Below, one piece after another: positions 7,611 to 14,032 of a stretch of DNA of 14,032 bases (its first letter is position 1; each line of letters opens with the position of its first letter). This stretch comes from Acidobacteriota bacterium. GTDB taxonomy: Bacteria; Acidobacteriota; Terriglobia; Bryobacterales; Bryobacteraceae. The stretch spans positions 1 to 14,032 of the forward strand of contig QHXU01000060.1 of assembly GCA_003223065.1 (NCBI GenBank), given 5' to 3'. Made by a program: the position numbers and the translations under genes. The notes beneath the pieces were generated by a model. It was not told the origin of the DNA. It worked only from the letters and a program-made list of their open reading frames with translations, and ran no database searches.

Positions 7611-8180
7611 TCAGCGAAGACCGCGATCCTTCCTAAGCGCCGCCAGGAGCGCCTCAGGCGACGCGTTATCACCGAAAGTCTCGCTTATGTGCGCAAACAG
7701 GTCGACATTTTCTGGACCGAAGACGAAACTGCCGCCCAGTTGAAACGGATTCTTCCCTAAACGGTGCTGGCGGTGGCCAGCCTGAGCACGTTTGCGCGCC
7801 TGCGCGTTGTCAGCGCGAAATAGGTGCAGAATGTTGGCCTTGCGCAGGCCGGCGGCGCGATAGGCAAGCCGGGTTTCGTCGATCAGGAGCGGGAAAGTTA
7901 TGCCGGTCTCTTCGCGGAATAAGCGAGCGTAGTTGCGGTCGCCGAGCCCTATCGCCGCCATGGTGGCGCCTTGCTCCTTGAAAGCAGGCTCATGTTCGCG
8001 CAACTGCGCGACATGCTCGCGGCAGAAGATTCATCCATAGTGACGAAGAAAGACGAGGATGGCGGGTCCCCGCTCCCATAAAGAGCCCAGCCGAACGTCG
8101 TGGCCATCCGCGTCCGGGAGGACGATCTCCGCTAGCGCGGCGCTGACCGAATGCGCCATTCGATCAACCAGTATATCCAT
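7611..8180 (-). CDS. Peroxiredoxin-like (AhpC/TSA, PRXL2-type) selenoprotein, in-frame UGA read as Sec50
   Basis: Ignoring one TGA (8033-8031), the frame from ATG 8180 to the TGA at 7613-7611 encodes 189 aa. Before the TGA: LPDADGHDVRLGSLWERGPAILVFLRHYG, the first strands of a thioredoxin fold. The TGA falls at the N-terminal position of the redox motif, giving U50-I-F-C53 followed by REHVAQLR, where homologues normally have CxxC. After it come AAIGLGDRNYARLFREETG, FPLLIDE and the family-typical LGGSFVFGPENVDLFAHIS. The upstream ATG has its own Shine-Dalgarno (AGGA, 5-nt spacing), so translation does begin before the TGA. A GU-loop hairpin starts 15 nt after it. The product is probably a cytoplasmic thiol/selenol reductase or peroxidase-like enzyme; its substrate is unknown. 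The alternative is a Cys-to-stop mutation, which the hairpin and the intact downstream frame make less likely. Confidence 0.85.
7991..8015 (-). promoter_or_regulatory. Candidate bacterial SECIS element
   Basis: On the coding (minus) strand, arms CAUGU-CGCGCA and UGCGCG-(A)-ACAUG form an 11-bp stem with one bulged A and a GU apex (AGUU if the closing A-U opens). The loop lies about 25 nt after the in-frame UGA. Bacterial SECIS elements are hairpins inside the coding region just after UGA, with G (often GU) in the apical loop about 16-37 nt downstream; SelB binds this loop. Both position and loop fit. Confidence 0.75.
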
Positions 8181-8185
8181 CTAAT

Positions 8186-8189
8186 TCCT
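8186..8189 (-). promoter_or_regulatory. Ribosome binding site of the selenoprotein gene
   Basis: AGGA on the minus strand lies 5 nt before ATG 8180. It supports initiation upstream of the in-frame TGA rather than a restart after it. Confidence 0.65.
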
Positions 8190-8205
8190 GCGTTACCGTA
8201 GACTT

Positions 8206-10122
8206 GTGGCCTCAAATCAGGCGCTGACGTCGCCGTGGCGGCAGTGGATGAGAAGCGGCGAGGAGGTTGACACGCATGATGCGAGCCGGATCGGCTCGCA
8301 TCCGTGGTATCTGGTCATCTGGCTCACCGGCGTCGACTACTTCTCCACGCTCGGGTATCAGCCAGGCATTGCTCTGCTGGCGGCTGGTGCGCTTTCACCA
8401 ATTGCTACAGCAGTTCTGGTGGCGGTAACTCTGCTTTGCGCCCTTCCTGTCTATAGCCAGGTCGCTGGGCGATCCTACGTGGGGCAGGGTTCGATTGCGA
8501 TGCTCGAGAACCTGCTGCCGGGCTGGTGGGCCAAGCTCTTGGTTTTAGTGCTGCTGGGATTCGCCGCAACAGATTTCGTCATCACGATGACGCTCTCCGC
8601 CTCCGATGCCGCCAGGCACGCAACCCAGAACCCCTATCTGCACCCGTTTCTTGGCGATGCGAACCTTGGTGTGACGCTGATTCTGCTGGCTCTCCTGGCC
8701 GCGGTCTTCCTCAAGGGCTTCAAGGAAGCAATCGAGCTGGCAACGGCAGTTTGCGTTCCCTACCTGCTGCTCAATGTCGTCGTTCTGATCCGGGCGCTGA
8801 TGGAAGTGATCACGCATCCGATTGCCTTGCCGCATTGGAAGAACATGTTGAAAGCCGAAGGGGACTGGACCCATTTGGCCTTTTCCGCAATCATTCTGTT
8901 CCCGCGGCTGGCGCTTGGCCTGAGCGGATTCGAAACAGGCGTTTCTGTCATGCCGCTCATTCGCGGAAGTGAAACCGACGATGCCCAGCCGCGTCCCGCC
9001 GGCCGCATCCGCCACACGCGCAAGCTGCTGGTGACCGCCGCCGTGATCATGAGCGTGCTGCTGCTCGTCTCGAGCTTTGTTTCCGCCCTGCTGATTCCGG
9101 AGAAAGACTATCGCGAGGGTGGTCCGGCCAGCGGACGCGTGATCGCGTACATGGCGCACGAGTATCTGGGCAATGTCTTCGGCTCCATCTATGATATGTC
9201 CACCATTCTGATCCTGTGGTTCGCCGGTGCATCGGCCATGACTGGGCTGCTGAACCTCGTACCCCGCTATCTTCCCAGGGTGGGGCTCGCGCCGGAATGG
9301 GTGGCTTACGCGCGGCCGCTGGTGCTAGTGCTGTTCGGCTTCGACGTGCTGGTCACTCTCATTTTCAAAGCGAGTGTCGAGGCGCAGGGCGGCGCATACG
9401 CAACCGGCGTCCTGGTTCTGATGTCGTCAGCGGCCGTGGCTGCAGCCATTTCGTTGTGGAAGGACCGTTCGTACCTGCTGGGTGCCTATTCATGGGGCGT
9501 GGTCTTGGTCTTCGCCTATACCACGATCGCCAACATTGTGGAGCGCACCGACGGCATCATTATCGCGAGCTTCTTCATCTTGTTCATCCTGAGTGTGGGC
9601 GGGATCAGCCGTTATTGGCGCGCGACCGAACTGCGTGTGGGCGGGCATCATTTCAGTGATCCGGAATCCGAAAAGCTCTGGAATGCGATCGTCGGAAAAA
9701 AGGTCAATATGGTGCCGATCCGCAGCCTGACCCCAGAGGTACGCGCAGACCGTACCACAAAAATCAGCAAGTACTTTCGCGCGGAGGGTCCGCTGGCATT
9801 CGTTCACGTGAGCCTTCTCGATAATCGAAGCGAATTTCTGTCACCGCTTGAACTCACCGTCCGTCAGGCGGACGGCCAATACCTTGTGGAAGCTTCGCAG
9901 GCCGTCGCCATTGCGAACGGAGTGGCGTATCTGAGCGAGTTGATGCGTCCGATTTCGATCTTTCTCGGTCTGAGCCGCCAGAATATGATGCGGCAATCGT
10001 TCCGCTATTTTCTGTTGGGCGAGGGCGAGACGGGACTGATGGTGTATACGATCTTGCAGCGCTTCTGGGAGATTACGCGGGCCGATGCGGATCGCCCGCG
10101 CATTTTTCTGATGAGCGATTAA
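8206..10122 (+). CDS. APC-superfamily permease (KimA/KUP-like) with C-terminal soluble domain
   Basis: A 638-aa membrane protein. The N-terminal two thirds (about 35-470) contain roughly 11-12 hydrophobic segments. The first, WLTGVDYFSTLGYQPGIALLAAGALSP, and later LSGFETGVSVMP resemble the unwound helices of APC-fold transporters, especially the KimA/YdaO-like potassium and amino-acid permeases. The last 165 residues (from about 473) are soluble and presumably cytoplasmic; I do not recognise this domain. The substrate cannot be assigned; an amino acid or K+ is plausible. GTG 8206 is the first in-frame start, but it leaves only 25 bp to the divergent selenoprotein start. ATG 8248 (codon 15), before the conserved region, is a good alternative; neither has a clear Shine-Dalgarno. 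The 3' end is convergent with the HD-GYP gene, 18 bp apart, with no terminator visible. Confidence 0.82.
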   Translation: MASNQALTSPWRQWMRSGEEVDTHDASRIGSHPWYLVIWLTGVDYFSTLGYQPGIALLAAGALSPIATAVLVAVTLLCALPVYSQVAGRSYVGQGSIAMLENLLPGWWAKLLVLVLLGFAATDFVITMTLSASDAARHATQNPYLHPFLGDANLGVTLILLALLAAVFLKGFKEAIELATAVCVPYLLLNVVVLIRALMEVITHPIALPHWKNMLKAEGDWTHLAFSAIILFPRLALGLSGFETGVSVMPLIRGSETDDAQPRPAGRIRHTRKLLVTAAVIMSVLLLVSSFVSALLIPEKDYREGGPASGRVIAYMAHEYLGNVFGSIYDMSTILILWFAGASAMTGLLNLVPRYLPRVGLAPEWVAYARPLVLVLFGFDVLVTLIFKASVEAQGGAYATGVLVLMSSAAVAAAISLWKDRSYLLGAYSWGVVLVFAYTTIANIVERTDGIIIASFFILFILSVGGISRYWRATELRVGGHHFSDPESEKLWNAIVGKKVNMVPIRSLTPEVRADRTTKISKYFRAEGPLAFVHVSLLDNRSEFLSPLELTVRQADGQYLVEASQAVAIANGVAYLSELMRPISIFLGLSRQNMMRQSFRYFLLGEGETGLMVYTILQRFWEITRADADRPRIFLMSD

Positions 10123-10140
10123 GCGCAGGATTTGGCGGCT

Positions 10141-12072
10141 TCAGCGTGCGACGCGTTCTCCGGTGCCCTCGAGGACTCGAGAGAGCTTGGCGCTGATGGC
10201 GAGAAGCAGCGTAAGGTGTTCCGTCGTGAAAGCATCGCGTTCCTGCCGGTAAAGTGAAAGCACGCCGGTTACCCCGCGCTGTGTTTCGAGCGGCACCGCG
10301 AGGGCCGACCGCAGTGTGCTGAACTTGGTTGGGTCGTTCAGGTACCCCGGTTCGACCGATGGATTCCCGTTGATGATCGATTTCCCATTCTCGGCCACCC
10401 AGCCCGACAATCCCATGCCGAGCGGAATCTCGAGCGCCGCAAAGAGCCGGTAGTCGTCTCCGTCCACGTAATCAGGCACCAGATGCTCATCGCGACGGGC
10501 GTAAATGGCCATCGCGTCATACGGAATGATCTCACGCACGCGGTCGCGGACTACAGCCAATAACGCTTCCCGGTCATGGCAGCGTTCGAGATCCTCGGTG
10601 AGATCGGCTAACACGCGCGCTTGCCGCTCGGCCGCGGCGATCGAGTTATGAAAGCTCATCAGGTCGCGGTTGCCGTCAGTTGTCTCGAAACCCGCGGCCG
10701 GCGCCGCGCCGCGCTCGATCTTGACATCCGTCGAGAGCTTCGCTTTCTCCACCTGCCCGCGCTTGGCCATGTGCTCGAGCTCGACATAGCGGCGCGCCAG
10801 GACCTCAACCACACGCGGATCGAAACTCTTGCCGGCTTCGGACTCGACCACCCGAATCGCCTCGTCCAACGGGAGAGCGCGCCGGTATTGCCGGTCTGAT
10901 GCTAATGCGTCCAGGCAATCTACCGCCGAGAGAATCCGTGCCCCAATCGGGATCTGCTCGCCCGACAAGCCGTCGGGATAGCCGCTTCCGTCCCATTTCT
11001 CGTGATGCGACCGCACGATCGGCGCGACCGGGTATGGAAACCGGACCTGTTCCAGGATCTCCGCCCCCACCACCGGGTGGATTTTCATCTTCTCGAATTC
11101 TTCCGGCGTGAGCTTGCCCGGTTTGGAGATAATGTACTCCGGCACCGCCAGCTTCCCGATGTCGTGTAGCATTGCGGAGGCCTGGAGGGCTTCAAGTTCG
11201 CCCTCGGTCAACTTGAGTTCCTTGCCGACTTCTATTGCGTAAATTTCAACGCGCGCCAAATGTTCGTGTGTGGTCTGGTCCTTCGCTTCAATCGCCAGTG
11301 CCAGCGCCTCGATGGTGCGGCGATGGAGGGCTGTCATTTCCTCCGCGTGATTGCGCTGCTCCTCGGCTCGCCGCTTTTCTTCCTCCAGGCGATTCACGTA
11401 CAGGCTATGCGACCGGTAAATCACGTACAGAATTGGCAGTAACAACAGCGACGTTTGCCATCCGAAGGACCGGCTCGCCGCGCTGATCATCCAGCCCACA
11501 GCCGCGCCTACAAGATAGTTCGGAAACGACCAGAAATAGGAATCCTTCCATATCGCCCAGGCGTTCTTCCCCTCCGTTAGCGCGATCACCAGGGCGATCG
11601 AAAACGTGTTCGTGACGAAGAACGCCGCCGCCGCGAGCAGCAGCATCATCGGGGCTTCAAAGGAGCGTGCCGCCAGAAGCGGCGCGTGGTAAACCTCGTA
11701 CGCGGCTCCGATCGAGCACGCCATGCTTGCCACGCTGAATAGAACTTGAACCGGCTTCGGCCTATACCTGGCGTGAAAGACGCACTGCACCAGCATGCCC
11801 AGACATCCCATCACCAGCGTTTCCGCCAGGCTCAGGTCGGCGATGCCGATCAGGACGAACAGAAAGTTCATCGACATCGTGCCCATCACGGCCGGAAGCG
11901 TCACTTTCATGCCGGACGCGATAAGCGCGATCGAAAAGTAAAAGAGGTAACGGATCTAAAAGAGGTAACGGGTCCAATCCTGCGTGTGCCAGTCCCAAAG
12001 GCTGTGGCCTACGATCGCGGCGCCCACCGCGATCATCAGGCCGATATACGCATTGGCTCGATACTTCCGCAT
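10141..12072 (-). pseudogene. Membrane HD-GYP-GAF protein, frame broken by in-frame TAG
   Basis: The 644-codon frame begins at ATG 12072 (AAGAGAG just upstream) and encodes a first membrane helix (ANAYIGLMIAVGAAIVG). It then meets TAG at 11958-11956 (codon 39) and continues in the same frame to a proper stop. The TAG lies in an 18-nt tandem duplication: removing one unit restores the sequence. The 589 aa from Met 11910 hold several hydrophobic helices (about 8-170), a coiled coil (172-197), an HD-GYP domain with HD249-250, DIGK and HHEKWDGSGYP (302-312), and a C-terminal GAF domain (about 425-585). HD-GYP enzymes hydrolyse c-di-GMP, and the catalytic residues look intact. A shortened protein lacking the first helix could be made from Met 11910, but no Shine-Dalgarno precedes it. 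The alternatives are a recent loss-of-function allele or a sequencing error. Confidence 0.82.
11939..11971 (+). repeat. 15-bp direct repeat (18-nt period) carrying the TAG
   Basis: TAAAAGAGGTAACGG occurs at 11939-11953 and 11957-11971, separated by ATC. On the gene strand this duplicates codons for RYLF and creates TAG-ATC between the copies. The period of 18 keeps the frame, so only the new stop codon interrupts the HD-GYP gene. Confidence 0.9.
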
Positions 12073-12073
12073 C

Positions 12074-12085
12074 TCTCTTAAGAGA
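12074..12085. repeat. Palindrome TCTCTTAAGAGA at the HD-GYP start
   Basis: A perfect 12-bp palindrome immediately upstream of ATG 12072, overlapping the AAGAGAG ribosome-binding segment on the minus strand. It could be an operator or a small RNA hairpin hiding the binding site. Confidence 0.4.
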
Positions 12086-12097
12086 TCGGTAAGAGTT

Positions 12098-12117
12098 CGC
12101 GGGGACTTCAGCCCGCG
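12098..12117. repeat. Inverted repeat CGCGGG / CCCGCG
   Basis: Six-bp arms (12098-12103 and 12112-12117) with an 8-bp spacer, in the gap between the HD-GYP and protease genes. It lies 6 bp before a longer hairpin. Confidence 0.5.
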
Positions 12118-12123
12118 GCAAGG

Positions 12124-12156
12124 CGACAGAATGACGCCGGCTCCGACATTCTGTCG
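12124..12156. repeat. Perfect 10-bp inverted repeat CGACAGAATG / CATTCTGTCG
   Basis: Arms at 12124-12133 and 12147-12156 flank a GC-rich 13-bp spacer. No T-run follows and both adjacent genes start here, so a terminator makes little sense. It may be a dispersed palindromic repeat, a protein-binding site, or a structured 5' leader for either gene. Confidence 0.65.
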
Positions 12157-12222
12157 CAGGCCGGCTGCCTTTGGGTGGATCGTAACCTGCATATTTACAT
12201 GGGATTATCTCGAGGCGTACGC

Positions 12223-12237
12223 TGGCCATACGGTTGC
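12223..12237 (+). promoter_or_regulatory. Possible sigma-54 -24/-12 element before the protease
   Basis: TGGC (12223-12226) and TTGC (12234-12237) have the exact sigma-54 spacing of ten bases between GG and GC. The inner bases CATACGG deviate from the consensus. A start about 12 nt later would leave almost no leader before ATG 12253, which weakens the call. Confidence 0.25.
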
Positions 12238-12252
12238 TTCCTGTTAGGGCCT

Positions 12253-13977
12253 ATGCAGTCCTTCTTCACGAGATACAGCAGACAACTCTCCCGATTGGCC
12301 ATTCTCTGGCTCGTTTTGCTCGCCGCCGGGTCCGCGTTCGCGGATACCTCTAAGATCTCGCCAGACCTGTTGCCGCTGCTCTCGAATCCTTCGAACACTG
12401 TGAACGTAGTCGTGCAGTACAACAGCCCACCGCAAACCTGTACCAGCGGCGGGCTTCTGGGAGGGCTCATCTGCACCACGGTCAATCTCCTCAACGGTGT
12501 CGTGAACGTGGTCTACACGTTGATTAACGCCGTGGCGGGAACCATGCAGGCGGGGGACGTCCTTACACTCTCGAATCAGTCGAACGTGACTTATATCTCG
12601 CTCGACCGCTCGGTGGTTGGGACCCTGGACTACAGCGCCGCCGCTGTCAACGCGTCCTACGGTTGGAACAGCGGACTGGACGGGACCGGAATCGGCGTCG
12701 CCGTGATCGACAGCGGAATCTATTCGCATCCGGATCTGAATGCGGCGAACTCGAGTACGTCTCGCATTGTCTACCGGAAGAGCTTCATCGGAGGGGTCAA
12801 GAATCCGGACGACTACGGCCACGGGACGCATGTCGCGGGCATCGTGGCAGGCAATGGAAGTTCATCGTCCAAGGCAGGGTCCTTCCGCACTTTCAAAGGG
12901 ATCGCTCCGAATGCGAAACTTCTCGATCTTCGTGTCCTTGACAAGAACGGGATGAGCAACGACAGCGTTGTGATTTCCGCGATCCAGCAAGCGGTACAAC
13001 TGAAAAGCCAGTACAACGTGCGCGTGATCAACCTGTCCCTGGGCCGTCCGATCTATGAGAAGTGCAGCAAGGATCCGCTGTGCCAGGCCGTGGAAGCGGC
13101 TTGGAAGAACGGGATCGTGGTGGTGACCGCGGCAGGCAACCTGGGCAGGAACGGGTATGCCACGGTCCTTTCCCCCGGTAACAGCCCGCGTGTCATCACC
13201 GTCGGCGCAATGAAGACGATGGCCACGATGAGCAAGAGCGACGATCTGATCGCGAGCTACAGCTCAAAGGGTCCGACCTATATCGATTTGACTGTGAAGC
13301 CGGATGTCGTGGCTCCGGGAAACCTGGTGGCTTCACTGCTCGCTCCCGGATCTACTTTGCAAGGTTTGTATCCATCGAACGTCCTTGCGGCGTCGGAATA
13401 CACCACTTCCACGAATCCAGGCACGGGCCAGTATTTCCGGCTCAGCGGAACCAGCATGGCGACCCCTGTAGTTTCGGGTGCCGTAGCTCTGCTGTTGCAA
13501 AAGAACCCGGGCCTGAGTCCCGACACGATCAAGGCGCGGCTCATGAAGTCGGCGTCCAAGAGTTTTCCGCTCACAAGCGTCGCCGTCGACTCGACCACTG
13601 GCGCCGTCTATCCGAGCACGTACGATATCTTCACTGTGGGCGCCGGCTACGTCGACGTCATGGCCGCGCTCAATAATTGGGATACGGCTTCCTACCCCGC
13701 GCTCTCGCCGAGCGTTTATTACAACTCGCTTCTCAATACCGCTGTGCTGGTCAATCCTTCCGGCTCGGTCTGGAACAACACCACGTGGAGCCTGACCAAC
13801 GTCTGGGGAACGCAGGTGATCCAGCTGGTTCCGGGCGCGACGTCCGCGGCCTGGGGCAGCTCCGCCGCATGGGGAAGTTCCGCCGCTTGGGGAAGTTCTG
13901 CGGCCTGGGGTTCCTCGGCGGCTTGGGGTTCATCGGCTGCCTGGGGCAGCAGCATCAACGGCTCGGGCGAGAAGTAG
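12253..13977 (+). CDS. Secreted subtilisin-like (S8) serine protease with C-terminal AAWGSS repeats
   Basis: From ATG 12253 (preceded by AGGG) the protein is 574 aa and opens with a signal peptide: basic stretch, then RLAILWLVLLAAGSAFA, cleavage near residue 30. An in-frame ATG at 12175 would add 26 residues without signal character, so 12253 is preferred. Residues 31-125 look like an inhibitor-type propeptide. The catalytic triad is complete: Asp153 in VAVIDSG, His190 in GHGTHVAG, Ser401 in SGTSMATP, with oxyanion Asn296 in TAAGN. After the catalytic domain (to about 475) comes a short linker, then six AAWGSS hexapeptides (531-566) and a polar tail. It probably acts outside the cytoplasm on proteins. 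The tail may be an adhesion, export or anchoring segment; I know no proven role. A divergent HD-GYP gene shares its upstream region. Confidence 0.94.
   Translation: MQSFFTRYSRQLSRLAILWLVLLAAGSAFADTSKISPDLLPLLSNPSNTVNVVVQYNSPPQTCTSGGLLGGLICTTVNLLNGVVNVVYTLINAVAGTMQAGDVLTLSNQSNVTYISLDRSVVGTLDYSAAAVNASYGWNSGLDGTGIGVAVIDSGIYSHPDLNAANSSTSRIVYRKSFIGGVKNPDDYGHGTHVAGIVAGNGSSSSKAGSFRTFKGIAPNAKLLDLRVLDKNGMSNDSVVISAIQQAVQLKSQYNVRVINLSLGRPIYEKCSKDPLCQAVEAAWKNGIVVVTAAGNLGRNGYATVLSPGNSPRVITVGAMKTMATMSKSDDLIASYSSKGPTYIDLTVKPDVVAPGNLVASLLAPGSTLQGLYPSNVLAASEYTTSTNPGTGQYFRLSGTSMATPVVSGAVALLLQKNPGLSPDTIKARLMKSASKSFPLTSVAVDSTTGAVYPSTYDIFTVGAGYVDVMAALNNWDTASYPALSPSVYYNSLLNTAVLVNPSGSVWNNTTWSLTNVWGTQVIQLVPGATSAAWGSSAAWGSSAAWGSSAAWGSSAAWGSSAAWGSSINGSGEK
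13843..13950 (+). repeat. Six 18-bp tandem units encoding S-A-A-W-G-S
   Basis: Six consecutive in-frame 18-bp units encode the same hexapeptide. Codons for Ala, Ser and Gly differ between units (for example TCC/TCT/TCG and GGC AGC/GGA AGT/GGT TCC), while the amino acids are identical. This argues for selection at protein level rather than very recent DNA slippage. Confidence 0.95.
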
Positions 13978-14032
13978 ATCGCAGAGCATCAGAGAGCGGT
14001 CGGGAGTATGGCTACATCGCCTGCATGGCCTG
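13978..14032. other. Non-coding tail
   Basis: The 55 bp after the protease stop hold no gene, hairpin or T-run that I can support. Confidence 0.5.

Noticed and set aside
7611..8003. Peroxiredoxin gene starting at TTG 8003 (130 residues) after the TGA
   Set aside because: It would lack the first strands and the whole redox motif, has no ribosome-binding site, and begins in the middle of a conserved helix.
8545..9159. Minus-strand 204-codon frame opposite the transporter
   Set aside because: The translation is rich in Gln, Arg, His and Asp, as expected of the antisense of hydrophobic transmembrane codons; the sense frame has clear membrane helices.
12175..12252. Protease start at ATG 12175
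   Set aside because: It adds 26 residues before a complete signal peptide; ATG 12253 gives a standard basic n-region and has AGGG upstream.

Overview
The window looks like chromosomal DNA from a GC-rich soil bacterium, most likely an acidobacterium of the Solibacter/Bryobacter kind. The basis is base composition, the density of signalling genes, a subtilisin-like protease ending in Trp-containing hexapeptide repeats, and an RsbS/RsbT switch linked to a histidine kinase. The lineage is inferred from gene style; no rRNA or other marker is present. I saw no tRNA, rRNA, CRISPR array, insertion sequence or phage gene.

Layout. (1) 1-3793, minus strand: a tightly overlapping operon rsbS > rsbT > rsbX-like phosphatase > large hybrid histidine kinase, the last running off the left edge. 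The kinase begins with a domain that reads like the RsbT-binding N-terminus of RsbU. The partner switch therefore appears to feed a phosphorelay rather than the usual RsbU phosphatase. No RsbR scaffold gene lies in the window. (2) 3794-4233: a non-coding divergent promoter region. (3) 4234-6361, plus strand: a small histidine-kinase-like protein with a good His box but an eroded ATP-binding domain, overlapping an intact NtrC-family sigma-54 activator. (4) 6469-7584, plus strand: a YvcK/CofD-like protein. (5) 7611-8180, minus strand: a peroxiredoxin-like gene with an in-frame TGA exactly at the first position of a CxxC-type motif. A strong GU-loop hairpin lies at the right distance downstream, so this is very probably a selenoprotein (UxxC). 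(6) 8206-10122, plus strand: an APC/KimA-like membrane transporter, divergent from the selenoprotein gene. (7) 10141-12072, minus strand: a membrane HD-GYP-GAF protein whose reading frame is broken near the N-terminus by a TAG inside an 18-nt tandem duplication. (8) 12073-12252: a divergent intergenic region with stacked inverted repeats. (9) 12253-13977, plus strand: a secreted subtilase with six C-terminal AAWGSS repeats.

The window is dominated by signal transduction (partner switching, two-component signalling, sigma-54 activation, c-di-GMP turnover). The two strongest observations are the candidate selenocysteine peroxiredoxin, in which the apparent stop codon is probably decoded as Sec, and the RsbST-X module joined to a hybrid histidine kinase. 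The broken HD-GYP gene and the degenerate kinase next to the NtrC-type regulator also deserve checking.
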